Assembly (NCBI RefSeq): GCF_029989365.1
Contig: NZ_JAPRAQ010000009.1
Span: 186,001 to 250,000, forward strand
Length of the DNA stretch: 64,000 nt
DNA from: Bradyrhizobium sp. Arg816
Lineage (GTDB): Bacteria > Pseudomonadota > Alphaproteobacteria > Rhizobiales > Xanthobacteraceae
Reading direction: 5' to 3'
Shown piece after piece: positions 8,869 to 17,496 of this stretch. How positions within the stretch are numbered: the first letter of the stretch is position 1; every line of letters starts with the position of its first letter. Under the pieces are notes generated by a model. That model was not told the DNA's origin. It did no database searches and saw only the letters and a program-made list of their open reading frames with translations. Position numbers and translations under genes: made by a program.

Positions 8869-9708
8869 ATGTCGACATCCGCCGCGCTCAAGCCGGCCAT
8901 CGCCCAACCCGATCTCGCCGCCGTCAAGCAACGCCAGCACGGCGCCTGGTCATCCGGCGACTACGCCATTGTCGGCACCACCTTGCAGATCGTCGGCGAG
9001 CAACTCTGCGAGGCGCTCGACTTGCGCGCCGGCAGCAAGGTGCTTGATGTCGCCGCGGGCAACGGCAATGCGACGCTGGCCGCCGCGCGCCGCTGGTGCG
9101 ACGTCACATCAACCGATTATGTTCCCGCGTTGCTCAAGCGGGGACGCGAACGGGCCGCGGCGGAGCATCTGATGGTCGAATTCCGTGAAGCGGATGCCGA
9201 AGCGCTGCCGTTTGCGGATGCCAGCTACGACGTCGTGCTCTCGACCTTCGGCGTCATGTTCACGCCGGATCAGGACAAGGCGGCGTCCGAGCTCGCGCGG
9301 GTCTGCAAGTCCGGCGGCAAGATCGGTCTCGCCAACTGGACGCCCCAGGGCTTCATCGGTCAGCTCTTCAAGACCATCGGCAGGCATGTGCCGCCGCCGG
9401 CGGGCGTGAAGTCGCCGGCCTTGTGGGGCACCCCCGGGCGGCTCGAAGAGATGTTCGGTGGCCAGGCCTCCGAGATCGCCGCCGAGCCGCGCATGTTCGC
9501 TTTCCGCTATCGCTCGCCGGAGCACTGGCTCGAGGTTTTCAAATCCTATTACGGGCCGATGCTGAAAGCGTTCGTGGCGCTGGAGGAGACCGGCCAGGCT
9601 GCGCTGCGGCGCGATCTCATGGCGCTGCTCGGCGAATTCAACCGTGCCGACGACGGTACGGTGGTGGTGCATAGCGAGTATCTTGAGGTCGTGATCAGCA
9701 AGCGCTGA
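8869..9708 (+). CDS. Class I SAM-dependent methyltransferase
   Basis: 279 residues. The SAM-binding motif I is LDVAAGNGNATLAAA (about 54-68), followed by the acidic loop and FADASYDVVLSTFGVMF (motif II region), the usual UbiE/Methyltransf_11 fold. A Shine-Dalgarno AGGAG lies just before the ATG at 8869. The substrate is unknown; small-molecule methylation is likely. It is divergent from a winged-helix/TPR regulator and convergent with the YihY gene, with a strong hairpin between. Confidence 0.85.
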   Translation: MSTSAALKPAIAQPDLAAVKQRQHGAWSSGDYAIVGTTLQIVGEQLCEALDLRAGSKVLDVAAGNGNATLAAARRWCDVTSTDYVPALLKRGRERAAAEHLMVEFREADAEALPFADASYDVVLSTFGVMFTPDQDKAASELARVCKSGGKIGLANWTPQGFIGQLFKTIGRHVPPPAGVKSPALWGTPGRLEEMFGGQASEIAAEPRMFAFRYRSPEHWLEVFKSYYGPMLKAFVALEETGQAALRRDLMALLGEFNRADDGTVVVHSEYLEVVISKR

Positions 9709-9723
9709 ACTGCCGTCGTGATC

Positions 9724-9750
9724 CGGTCAGGCCGAGCCCCGGCCTGACCG
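9724..9750. terminator. Bidirectional hairpin between convergent genes
   Basis: Perfect 10-bp stem CGGTCAGGCC / GGCCTGACCG with a 7-nt loop, placed between the 3' ends of the methyltransferase (+) and the YihY gene (-). There is no T-run on either side, so termination is inferred from position and stem strength. Confidence 0.6.
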
Positions 9751-9757
9751 CCGGCAA

Positions 9758-10888
9758 TCAGGATGGCGCGGCGGCGCCGACCGTGTCGGCCGAGACGGCC
9801 TCGCGGGTGCCAAGCGGCTTGGGCGGCCCGGTGGTCGTATCCCGAAGGGTCTGCCGTTCGATCTCCGAGTTCAGCTCGGCCCCGAACATGATGACGATCG
9901 CCGACATCCACATCCACATCATCAAGCCGATCGCCGCGCCGAGCGAGCCGTAGGTCGCGTTGTAATTGGCGAATTCCGAGAGATACCAGGACAGCAGCGC
10001 CGAGCCGGCGATCCAGAGAATGGCGGCCGTTACTGCGCCCAGGCTCAGCCATTGCCAGCGCGGCGCGTCGCGGCTGGGTGCGAAACGGTAGAGGACCGCA
10101 AGCGCCGCCAGCAGGATGACGAACAGCACCGGCCATCGCGCGAGAGCGACGATCAGCTTGCTCTCGGGCGCGATGCCGAGATGGTTGAGCGCGAGCGGGA
10201 AGGCGACCACGGTGCCCACCATCAGCAGCAGCGCCGCGATGCCGCCGACCGTGAAAGCCAACGACACCGTGTTCAGCCGGACGAAGCTGCGCTTTTCGCG
10301 CTCCTCATAGGCGACGTTGAGGGCGTCGAAGATGGCTTTGACGCCCGCATTGGCGCTCCAGATCGCGAGCAAGAGGCCAAACAGGAAGGTGACACCCAGG
10401 GCAGTATTGCCGTGGGACACCACGCGCGCGACCTGGTCCTCGACGATCTGGAACGCGCCCTCGGGCAGCATCATCGCGAGCGAATGCAGGTTGGAACTGA
10501 TCGTCGAGGGATCGGCGAACAGGCCGTAGGATGAGACCAGCGCGGTCACGGCGGGAAAGATCGCGAGCAGCCCGAAGAAGACGACGCCGCCCGCGGTCGC
10601 GAGCAGGCGATCGTCGTCGATGCGCTGATAGGTGCGCCAGAAGATGTCTTTCCAGCCCGCCCACGGGATCGCGAAAGGGCTTTTCGCGCGCCGGCCGTGG
10701 CCGGGCTGCATGGCTGCGCCGGCCGGGCTCGTTTCCGGCGAGTTTGCTTCATTATTGCGATGGTCTTGCGGAGGCCCCGACCGGATGGGGCCGGACTCCT
10801 GAAAGTAGCGTTCCGCAGACAGCACGAAGACGGCCGTGGCGGCGACCAGCAACCAACTGTCGAAGTGCTCGGTGTGCCGCGCGCGCAT
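9758..10888 (-). CDS. YihY/BrkB-family inner-membrane protein
   Basis: 376 residues with about six membrane segments. Family hallmarks are DRLLATAGGVVFFGLLAIFPA and YGSLGAAIGLMMWMW. The family was once called ribonuclease BN in error; its true function, possibly transport, is unsettled. The N-terminal 75 residues are variable and include one extra hydrophobic stretch (about 10-25), so a later start is possible. The gene begins one base after the stop of the upstream membrane-protein gene, so the two form an operon. Confidence 0.85.
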   Translation of the reverse strand: MRARHTEHFDSWLLVAATAVFVLSAERYFQESGPIRSGPPQDHRNNEANSPETSPAGAAMQPGHGRRAKSPFAIPWAGWKDIFWRTYQRIDDDRLLATAGGVVFFGLLAIFPAVTALVSSYGLFADPSTISSNLHSLAMMLPEGAFQIVEDQVARVVSHGNTALGVTFLFGLLLAIWSANAGVKAIFDALNVAYEEREKRSFVRLNTVSLAFTVGGIAALLLMVGTVVAFPLALNHLGIAPESKLIVALARWPVLFVILLAALAVLYRFAPSRDAPRWQWLSLGAVTAAILWIAGSALLSWYLSEFANYNATYGSLGAAIGLMMWMWMSAIVIMFGAELNSEIERQTLRDTTTGPPKPLGTREAVSADTVGAAAPS

Positions 10889-10889
10889 T

Positions 10890-11477
10890 TCAAGCGTCCA
10901 ATCTGTGGCCGTGCCGCCGCCGCCGTGCGGCCGTGAAGCCCAGCAGCCCGACGGCTGCGAGCATCAGACCCAGCTGCACGGGCCGGTTGGTCCGGCTCGA
11001 CAGGGCGTTGCCGCCACGGCCACGTTCGCTCGGTGCGAGCGGCACCAGCGGAATCGTCGTTGCGACCTCTTTCACCGCCTGCTTGACGGTTCCGCGCGGG
11101 ATCCGCGGGGTGGCGATCGCAACGCGCATGCGGCTGGCAAGCGGCACGATCGGCTTGTCCCGACGCTTCATTTGGGCCAGAGCCACGCCGGCGCAGGATA
11201 TGGCCAGCACCAGGAGCACGGCCGCGACCGCACCAAAGCCCCAGAATTGTCCGTGGGTGATTGCGACCCAACGATAAAGGGCCACCAGGCCGACAAAGAA
11301 GGTGGCGATCAGGAACAGCCCGGCCACTGCGAACAATCCTGCCGCGACCGCATAGGACGTTACGCGGCCCGTGGCCTGATTGGTGCGGTCGCGCAGGTAC
11401 GATCGCGCGGCGCGCTTGAGATGATTGATCTTGAGCGCCATTCCGGCGCGCAGCAATTCGCCCGATGGCGCGAGCAT
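10890..11477 (-). CDS. Two-helix membrane protein, holin-like family
   Basis: 195 residues. Two hydrophobic helices (about 43-65 and 79-101) joined by a short loop follow a basic N-terminus (KINHLKRAARSYLRDRTNQ). A third short hydrophobic stretch lies near the C-terminus (LGLMLAAVGLLGFTAA), followed by an arginine-rich tail. The double-helix core resembles the small membrane proteins called phage holin superfamily III/YqjE, but nothing phage-like is nearby. Its stop codon is one base from the start of the YihY gene, which supports a shared role in the envelope. Function unknown. Confidence 0.6.
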   Translation of the reverse strand: MLAPSGELLRAGMALKINHLKRAARSYLRDRTNQATGRVTSYAVAAGLFAVAGLFLIATFFVGLVALYRWVAITHGQFWGFGAVAAVLLVLAISCAGVALAQMKRRDKPIVPLASRMRVAIATPRIPRGTVKQAVKEVATTIPLVPLAPSERGRGGNALSSRTNRPVQLGLMLAAVGLLGFTAARRRRHGHRLDA

Positions 11478-11567
11478 GCGGACATCCTCCGAGAACGAAA
11501 AATTCGTCGGGGGATGAACGTGGCGGAATTTGACTTGTTCCGCGCGGAGCGCGGGTGCCGGGACGGA

Positions 11568-12527
11568 TCAGCCGAGATCGGCGGCCGAAATCCAGAACAC
11601 CTCGCCCTCGGAGTCCTCGGTGTCGAGCCAGAGCAGCGGCAGTTCCGGAAAGGCCTCGTCGACCAGTTCGCGGCCGCGGCCGATCTCGCAGATCAGGCCG
11701 CCATCCGGCGTCAGGTGATCGGGCGCATCGCGCAGGATCCGGCGCACCACGTCGAGACCGTCGGGGCCGCCGTCAAAGGCGAGTTTTGGTTCGGCGCGGC
11801 ATTCCGGCGGCAGCGCGGCCATGCCTTCGGCGTCGACGTAAGGCGGATTGGTGATGATGAGGTCGTAGCGCGCATCGCCGAGTGGGGCGAACAGGTCGCC
11901 GCGATGCAGGCTGATCCGGTCATCGAGCCCGAATTCGCCGACATTTCGCGTGGCGACTTCGAGCGCGCCCTTGGAGATGTCGACGGCATCAACGGTGGCA
12001 TTCGGGAAATGGTGCGCGGCGAGGATGGCGAGACATCCAGAGCCCGTGCAGAGATCGAGCACACGTTCGACGGCCGTGGGGTCGTCGATCAGCGAGCCGG
12101 CCTCGCCCTCGCCGCCGAAATGCGACTCCAGCAGCTCGCCGATGAAGGAGCGCGGAACGATGACCCGCTCGTCGACATAGAACGGCAGGCCGCGCATGTA
12201 GATCTTGTTGACGAGATAGGCGGTCGGTTTGCGCGTGGTGACGCGCTGATGGATGAGGTCGACGATGGTCTTGCCTTCCGCCGACGTGACGCAGGCATGG
12301 GCAAAGATCTCGAACTGGTCGGGATGCAGATGCAGGGCTTCGCAGACCAGGAAGGCTGCTTCGGCGACCGGATCCGTCGTGCCATGGGCGAAGGCAAGTT
12401 TTGCTTCAACGAAGCGGCTCACGGCATAGCGGACGAAATCGATCAGCGTGAGCAGCTCGCCGCGGCCGACCTTCGCGAGTTTCGGTGCCGCGCGGCCGCG
12501 CGTGGTCTTCTTGGATGCTTTTGCCAT
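11568..12527 (-). CDS. prmB: Ribosomal protein L3 N5-glutamine methyltransferase
   Basis: Methylates a glutamine of ribosomal protein L3 using SAM. The SAM motif is LDLCTGSGCLA (157-167) and the catalytic NPPY is at 227-230. The segment VIVPRSFIGELL (132-143) and the long N-terminal helical region separate PrmB from its release-factor paralogue PrmC. 319 residues, normal. Its ATG overlaps the stop of moaE (ATGA), so it is the last gene of the uvrC-pgsA-moaD-moaE-prmB run. Confidence 0.9.
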   Translation of the reverse strand: MAKASKKTTRGRAAPKLAKVGRGELLTLIDFVRYAVSRFVEAKLAFAHGTTDPVAEAAFLVCEALHLHPDQFEIFAHACVTSAEGKTIVDLIHQRVTTRKPTAYLVNKIYMRGLPFYVDERVIVPRSFIGELLESHFGGEGEAGSLIDDPTAVERVLDLCTGSGCLAILAAHHFPNATVDAVDISKGALEVATRNVGEFGLDDRISLHRGDLFAPLGDARYDLIITNPPYVDAEGMAALPPECRAEPKLAFDGGPDGLDVVRRILRDAPDHLTPDGGLICEIGRGRELVDEAFPELPLLWLDTEDSEGEVFWISAADLG

Positions 12528-13024
12528 CAGGATCGGGTCCAGCGTGCGGCGGCCTCGTCGTCACGGGCGTGGGCTTCGACCCAGCCGGTGCCGGTGGCGT
12601 TCTCTTCCTTCTTCCAGAACGGCGCGCTGGTCTTGAGATAATCCATCAGGAACTCGGCTGCCTGGAATGCCGCCTGGCGGTGCTGCGACGCCGTGAGCAC
12701 CAGCACGATATTCTGCCCCGGCATGAACCGGCCGACGCGATGAATGATGGTGACGCCGTTCAGCGGCCAGCGCGATGTAGCTTCGTCGGCATGGCGCTTG
12801 ATCTCTTCTTCCGCCATGCCGGGATAATGTTCGAGCGTGAGGGCGGCGATCTTCGCGCTGTCCTCGTCGCCGCGGCAGATGCCGGAAAAGCTCACGACCG
12901 CGCCGATGTCGGTGCGGCTCCCGGTCAGGATCGCGATCTCGCGCGCGATGTCGAAATCGTCCTGCTGGATGCGGATGGTGACGGGGCAGGGGCTGACGGG
13001 GGCGGTGCTTACGGGGGCGGTCAT
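12527..13024 (-). CDS. moaE: Molybdopterin synthase large (catalytic) subunit
   Basis: With MoaD converts precursor Z (cPMP) into molybdopterin. 165 residues, slightly long because of a Pro/Ala/Val-rich lead before VTIRIQQDDFDIAREIA. Family features include GAVVSFSGICRG, LTLEHYPGMAEEEI and the C-terminal PFWKKEE with the catalytic lysine region. The gene starts 3 bp after moaD stops. Molybdopterin is needed by CoxL and by the XdhC-type maturation step encoded at 34-39 kb. Confidence 0.95.
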   Translation of the reverse strand: MTAPVSTAPVSPCPVTIRIQQDDFDIAREIAILTGSRTDIGAVVSFSGICRGDEDSAKIAALTLEHYPGMAEEEIKRHADEATSRWPLNGVTIIHRVGRFMPGQNIVLVLTASQHRQAAFQAAEFLMDYLKTSAPFWKKEENATGTGWVEAHARDDEAAARWTRS

Positions 13025-13027
13025 GGC

Positions 13028-13279
13028 CTAGCCGCCGGTCATCGGCGGGAAAAAGGCGATCTCGCGGGCGCCCGCGATCGCGGCGTCCGATTTGACGTGG
13101 GCATGATCGATCGCGGTGCGGATCACCTTCGGCTTCTCGAACGCGTAGGCATAGGCCTCGCTCTGGCCGGACAGCCAGGCGATCAGCTCCTCGACGGTGC
13201 GCACGGTCGCCGGCGGCTCGATGGTCTCCTCGGCCTTGCCGACGCGCTCGCGCACCCAGGCGAAGTACTTCACCTTCAT
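13028..13279 (-). CDS. moaD: Molybdopterin synthase sulfur-carrier subunit
   Basis: Ubiquitin-fold sulfur carrier of 83 residues ending in the required Gly-Gly (FFPPMTGG), whose terminal carboxylate is adenylated and thiolated by MoeB. Start MKVKYFAWVRERVGKAEE is typical. The gene overlaps the end of pgsA by 4 bases and precedes moaE, so translation is probably coupled. Confidence 0.95.
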   Translation of the reverse strand: MKVKYFAWVRERVGKAEETIEPPATVRTVEELIAWLSGQSEAYAYAFEKPKVIRTAIDHAHVKSDAAIAGAREIAFFPPMTGG

Positions 13280-13893
13280 GCCTCATCCTCCTTGATGAGG
13301 TGATGGATGCCGGCGCGGAAATAGTCGTAGCCAGTGTAGATGGTGAGGATCGCCGAGGCCCAGAGCAGCGCCAGCCCGATCATCGAGACCACGGGCACCA
13401 CCTCATCGCCGGCCGGGCCCGCGAGCAGGAAGCCGATGGCGATGAGCTGAACGGTCGTCTTCCACTTCGCGAGCTTTGTCACGGGAACGCTCACCCGCAA
13501 CGCCGCGAGATATTCGCGCAGGCCCGAGACCAGGATCTCGCGGCACAGGATCACGATGGCGGCCCACAGCGACCAGCCATGGATGATGCCGTCGGCAGCC
13601 AGCATCAGCAGGCAGGAGGCCACCAGCAGCTTGTCGGCGATCGGATCGAGCATCCGACCGAATGCCGATTGCTGATTCCAGATCCGCGCGTAATAGCCGT
13701 CGAGGTAATCGGTCACTGCTGCCGCGATGAAGATGGCGACCGCGACCCAGCGCAGCCACAGCGGCTGATCCAGAATCGACTGCGCATAGATGCACCCGAC
13801 CACGACCGGGATCGCGGCGATCCGGCCATAGGTCAGGATGTTCGGGAGGGACATCGCGCGGCTGGTCGTCCCTCGTGTCGTGGCGATGTTCAT
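13276..13893 (-). CDS. pgsA: CDP-diacylglycerol--glycerol-3-phosphate 3-phosphatidyltransferase
   Basis: Membrane enzyme that makes phosphatidylglycerol phosphate. The CDP-alcohol phosphotransferase signature is complete: DGYYAR, then eight residues, G, three, D, three, D (DGYYARIWNQQSAFGRMLDP plus IAD). Several hydrophobic helices follow. The ATG at 13891-13893 (AGGA just upstream) gives 205 residues; an in-frame upstream start at 13944 and a downstream ATG at 13854 are alternatives. It lies between uvrC and moaD, a gene order shared by many alphaproteobacteria. Confidence 0.93.
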   Translation of the reverse strand: MNIATTRGTTSRAMSLPNILTYGRIAAIPVVVGCIYAQSILDQPLWLRWVAVAIFIAAAVTDYLDGYYARIWNQQSAFGRMLDPIADKLLVASCLLMLAADGIIHGWSLWAAIVILCREILVSGLREYLAALRVSVPVTKLAKWKTTVQLIAIGFLLAGPAGDEVVPVVSMIGLALLWASAILTIYTGYDYFRAGIHHLIKEDEA

Positions 13894-14000
13894 TCGTCCT
13901 ACCAATACCGCTCGTGCCTGAAGGTCAACCGTCCCGCTCCCCAATTGGGGTGCAGCATGCGACGACCATATGACCAGGGCTCCCTTTGGGCCCCCTTAGT

Positions 14001-16064
14001 TCACCCCGGCTGGGGATGGAAATAGTCGAAAATCCTGCGGGCGCTCTCGGCGCTTACCCCCGGAACCTTGCCGAGATCGGCGATCGAGGCCCGCTCGATC
14101 TCCTTCAGGGTTCCGAAATGGTGCAGCAAGGCACGTTTGCGTGACGGGCCGATGCCCGGAATCTCCTGCAAACCGGCCTCGCGGATGTCCTTCTTGCGCA
14201 GCTTGCGGTGCGAGCCGATGACGAAGCGATGGGCCTCGTCGCGCAGGCGCTGGATGAAATAAAGCACGGGATCGCGCGGCTCCAGCTTGATCGCCTCGCG
14301 CTCCGGCATGAACAGGGTTTCGCGGCCGGCATCCCGGTCCGGTCCCTTGGCGACCGACATCAGCGACACCTGGGTCAGGCCGAGATTCGCAAAGATCTCC
14401 CGGACGGCGTTGAGCTGGCCGCGACCGCCGTCGATGATCACGAGGTCGGGCCATTGCGGGAAGTCGTCGTCCTTGGCCTTGCCGGCGGCGTCCTCGGGCG
14501 GATTGATCAGGCGCTTGAAGCGGCGTTCCAGCACCTCGCGCATCATGGCGAAATCGTCGCCCGGCGTGATCCCTTCCGACTTGATGTTGAACTTGCGGTA
14601 CTGGTTCTTCACGAAGCCGTCGGGACCGGCGACGATCATGGCGCCGACCGCATTGGTGCCCTGGATGTGGCTGTTGTCGTAGACCTCGATGCGCTTGGGC
14701 GAATGCGGCAGGCTCAACGTCGTGGCCATGGCGTCGAGCAGCCGGCTCTGTGTCGCGGTGTCCGCGAGCTTGCGGCCGAGCGCCTCGCGCGCATTGGTCA
14801 GCGCGTGGGCGACCAGCTCCTTTTTCTCGCCGCGCTTGGGCGCCGTGACCTCGATCTTGTGGCCGGCCTTGATCGACAGCGCATTGGCGAGCAGCTCGCT
14901 TTCCTCGATCTCGTGCGAGAGCAGGATGTTCTTCGGCGGCGGCTTGTCGTCGTAGAACTGGGCGAGGAAGGAGCCCAGCACTTCCTCCGGCGTATAGGTC
15001 TTCTCCGCGCGCGGGAAATAGGCGCGGTTGCCCCAGTTCTGGCCGGTGCGGAAGAAGAACACTTCGACGCAAAAGAAGCCGCCCTCCTGGTGGACCGCGA
15101 ACACGTCGGCTTCTTCCACCGTGCGCGGATTGATGCCCTGCTGCGACTGGATCGCCGACAACGCGGCGAGGCGGTCACGGTAGAGCGCCGCGCTCTCGAA
15201 TTCGAGCTCGCCGGAGGCCTTCTCCATCTCGGCGGCAAGCTCCTGCTTCACCGCGTGGCTCTTGCCGGAGAGGAAGTCGGTCGCCTCGCGCACCAGCGTC
15301 GTATAGCCGGGGAAGTCGATCTCGCGGGTGCAGGGGCCGGCGCAGCGGCGGATCTGGTAGAGCAGGCAGGGCCGCGAGCGGCTCTCGAAGAAGGAATCGG
15401 TGCAGGAGCGGATCAGGAACGCGCGCTGCAAGGCGGTGATGGTGCGGTTGACCGCACCGGCGGAAGCGAACGGGCCGAAATAGCGCCCGGGCCGGGTCTG
15501 CGCGCCGCGGTGCTTCAGAATCTGCGGCGCCCAATGGTCGCCGGTGATCAGGATGTAGGGAAACGACTTGTCGTCGCGCAGCTGCACGTTGAAGCGCGGC
15601 CGGAGCTGCTTAATGAGGTTGGCTTCCAGCAGCAGCGCTTCGGTCTCGGTGTTGGTCGAGACGATCTCCACGGTCACCGTGGCCGCGATCATGCGCAGGA
15701 TGCGCGCCGGTTGCGGCGCGCTCTGGCGCGCATAGTTCGACAGGCGCTTTTTGACGTTCTTGGCCTTGCCGACATAGAGCACGTCGGCATTGGCGCTGAG
15801 CATGCGGTAGACGCCCGGCGAGGTGGGCGCGAGGCGCACCGCGCGCTCGATCGCCTCGTGGCCGGTCGCCAGCGGCTCTTCGCCGACCGCGCCGCTCTCC
15901 TCCAGAATGTCAGGCAGCAGCGCATCGTCCTCGTCCTCGCCAGCGGTGGTGGCGGGATCGAGGTCCGGCGGCGCCAGGCTCTCCGGCGGGGCGTCGGCCG
16001 TCGTGCCGCGCGGCGGTTTGCGCGCGCGCGCGTCGTCCGGATTGTCGGTGGAATCGTGAGCCAT
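14001..16064 (-). CDS. uvrC: UvrABC system protein C
   Basis: Dual-incision nuclease of nucleotide excision repair. After a disordered acidic lead of about 75 residues comes the GIY-YIG domain (SPGVYRMLSANADVLYVGKA), then the Cys-rich linker (CLLYQIRRCAGPC), a UVR helix pair (ELEFESAALYRDRLAAL), the RNase H-like 5' nuclease (IEVYDNSHIQGTNAVGAM) and a C-terminal HhH pair (IPGIGPSRKRALLHHFG, KVPGVSAESARRI). 687 residues, long only because of the lead. uvrB is also in the window, at 58-61 kb. Confidence 0.97.
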   Translation of the reverse strand: MAHDSTDNPDDARARKPPRGTTADAPPESLAPPDLDPATTAGEDEDDALLPDILEESGAVGEEPLATGHEAIERAVRLAPTSPGVYRMLSANADVLYVGKAKNVKKRLSNYARQSAPQPARILRMIAATVTVEIVSTNTETEALLLEANLIKQLRPRFNVQLRDDKSFPYILITGDHWAPQILKHRGAQTRPGRYFGPFASAGAVNRTITALQRAFLIRSCTDSFFESRSRPCLLYQIRRCAGPCTREIDFPGYTTLVREATDFLSGKSHAVKQELAAEMEKASGELEFESAALYRDRLAALSAIQSQQGINPRTVEEADVFAVHQEGGFFCVEVFFFRTGQNWGNRAYFPRAEKTYTPEEVLGSFLAQFYDDKPPPKNILLSHEIEESELLANALSIKAGHKIEVTAPKRGEKKELVAHALTNAREALGRKLADTATQSRLLDAMATTLSLPHSPKRIEVYDNSHIQGTNAVGAMIVAGPDGFVKNQYRKFNIKSEGITPGDDFAMMREVLERRFKRLINPPEDAAGKAKDDDFPQWPDLVIIDGGRGQLNAVREIFANLGLTQVSLMSVAKGPDRDAGRETLFMPEREAIKLEPRDPVLYFIQRLRDEAHRFVIGSHRKLRKKDIREAGLQEIPGIGPSRKRALLHHFGTLKEIERASIADLGKVPGVSAESARRIFDYFHPQPG

Positions 16065-16247
16065 GATGCGAATTTAAGCGCTGGGGGTGCCGATTTGAAG
16101 TTCCAGCCTTGCGGCACACACAGGATGGCGGCGCAGTTCCCGGTAACGCTTGCTTAAGCCTGTTAACAGCGCGGTAACCCGGCTTAACAGGCCTTTAACC
16201 TAAAACTCTCGATAAATCTTACGCGAAAAAGAGGAGGTTCCGTAACC

Positions 16248-16937
16248 ATGCGATTTTGCCTCGCGCGGCGGCGCAGGCATCGCGGGGAGCGGCAGTTGCG
16301 TTGGAGAGTACCGATGAGGGGGTTCGTTGTAGGCGCGGCCGTGTTGGTTGCAGCCGGCTGGACAGCTTCGGCAGAGGCCGCCGATCTCAATTACGGGCAG
16401 GGTGCGCCCTACACCGTCAATCAGCCGCTCAATGCCTATAGCTGGGCCGGTCCGTATCTCGGTGCCAATCTCGGCTATGAGTGGGGCTCGGTGAGTAACT
16501 CGCCCGTCAAGCCCTCCGGTTTCGTCGGCGGTGTGCAGGCCGGCTACAATTTCCAGAACGGTCCATGGGTGTTCGGCGTCGAGGGCGATATCCAGGCCGC
16601 CGGCGCTGATGACACCTTCGCGCCGTGGAAGTTCTCCAATCCCTGGTTCGGCACGCTGCGCGGCCGTGCCGGCTATGCGTTCAGCAACGTGCTGTTCTAC
16701 GGCACCGCCGGCCTCGCCTTCGGCGAGCTGCGCGCGCAGACATTCGGCTGGACGGAATCGCACACCACCGCAGGCTGGACCATCGGTGCCGGCGCGGAAG
16801 TCGGCTTCGCGCCGAACTGGAGCGCCAAGCTCGAATATCTCTACATCGATCTGTCGACGAGCCAGTTCGCAATTACCGGCGTGTCAAACGGCTATAGCGC
16901 CAGCGTTGTGCGCGCAGGCGTGAACTATCACTTCTGA
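16248..16937 (+). CDS. Outer-membrane beta-barrel protein (Omp25/Omp31-like)
   Basis: Small eight-strand-type porin-family barrel. A signal peptide (MRGFVVGAAVLVAAGWTASAEAA) is followed by repeated Gly/aromatic strands (YSWAGPYLGANLGYEWGS, GGVQAGYNFQNGPWVFGVEGD, LEYLYIDL) and a C-terminal phenylalanine (VNYHF), the recognition signal for barrel assembly. Two starts compete: ATG 16248, with a strong AGGAGG ten bases upstream, gives a 22-residue arginine-rich lead before the signal peptide; ATG 16314, with GGAGAG, gives a conventional 207-residue precursor. The first is listed for its ribosome site. A clear terminator follows the gene. Confidence 0.85.
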   Translation: MRFCLARRRRHRGERQLRWRVPMRGFVVGAAVLVAAGWTASAEAADLNYGQGAPYTVNQPLNAYSWAGPYLGANLGYEWGSVSNSPVKPSGFVGGVQAGYNFQNGPWVFGVEGDIQAAGADDTFAPWKFSNPWFGTLRGRAGYAFSNVLFYGTAGLAFGELRAQTFGWTESHTTAGWTIGAGAEVGFAPNWSAKLEYLYIDLSTSQFAITGVSNGYSASVVRAGVNYHF

Positions 16938-16969
16938 TAGCTGAAGAAGAAAATACCGGACAACAACCT

Positions 16970-16998
16970 CCCGGCCGCTCGCGGCCGGGATTTTTTTT
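16970..16998 (+). terminator. Intrinsic terminator of the outer-membrane protein gene
   Basis: Perfect 9-bp GC stem CCCGGCCGC / GCGGCCGGG with a tight loop, then A and eight T residues. It is 33 bases after the stop codon of the barrel gene and reads in its direction. Confidence 0.92.
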
Positions 16999-17023
16999 CG
17001 CCAGGTGTTCGCTCGAAAACGCC

Positions 17024-17239
17024 CTAGGAGAGGATGACCAAATTGACCGCCTTTGGTCCCTTCCCCTTCTTGTCCGGCTCGACCTCAAAAGTAATGCGCT
17101 GTCCTTCGGCGAGATCTTTCAGTCCCGCCCGCTCTACAGCAGTAATGTGCACGAAGACGTCGCGGCCGCCGTCGTCGGGCTTGATGAAACCGTAGCCTCG
17201 CTCACCGTTGAAAAACTTAACCGTTCCCGTCATGGCCAT
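17024..17239 (-). CDS. Cold-shock domain protein (CspA family)
   Basis: 71-residue single OB-fold RNA/DNA chaperone. RNP1 (KFFNGERGYGFI) and RNP2 (DVFVHI) are intact. The start MAMTGTVKFF fits the family; the second ATG, two codons in, is an alternative. About 257 bases without a gene lie upstream and contain small inverted repeats (17299-17318, 17337-17357), in keeping with the long structured leaders of cold-shock mRNAs, though no thermosensor can be proved from sequence. Confidence 0.95.
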   Translation of the reverse strand: MAMTGTVKFFNGERGYGFIKPDDGGRDVFVHITAVERAGLKDLAEGQRITFEVEPDKKGKGPKAVNLVILS

Positions 17240-17496
17240 CGGGAAAAACTCCCCCTCATTGCTCCTCCGTCGCGACGCAGACTCACGTCACGACATGACC
17301 GGGCCTTACGAAGCCCGGGAGCTGGCCATCCTTGGGCGGACCATTTCTTTCGGTCCGATCGGATCTTTCTTAGGCCTTCACTCCGCCGCAACCATTCGCG
17401 GAAGCGGAACGTAAAGCCAGTCACGGAAACAGCATAATACGGTTCTCTGCAGATTGACTACCGCTCCTGCATATTTTTCCCAAGAATGCCGGGGTG

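Noticed and set aside
10890..11477. Prophage remnant suggested by the holin-like protein
   Set aside because: No integrase, lysin, capsid or attachment-site repeats nearby. The gene is coupled to a YihY-family housekeeping gene.
10836..12641. Plus-strand open frame of 601 codons opposite prmB and a membrane-protein gene
   Set aside because: Spans parts of two well-supported minus-strand genes and the gap between them; no domain or ribosome site.
14208..16157. Plus-strand open frame of 649 codons opposite uvrC
   Set aside because: Shadow of uvrC with His/Arg/Gly/Asp-biased composition typical of antisense frames in GC-rich DNA.
17240..17496. Cold-shock thermosensor in the csp leader
   Set aside because: Two short hairpins are present but no known cold-box or alternative fold could be shown by eye. 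A folding comparison at two temperatures would be needed.
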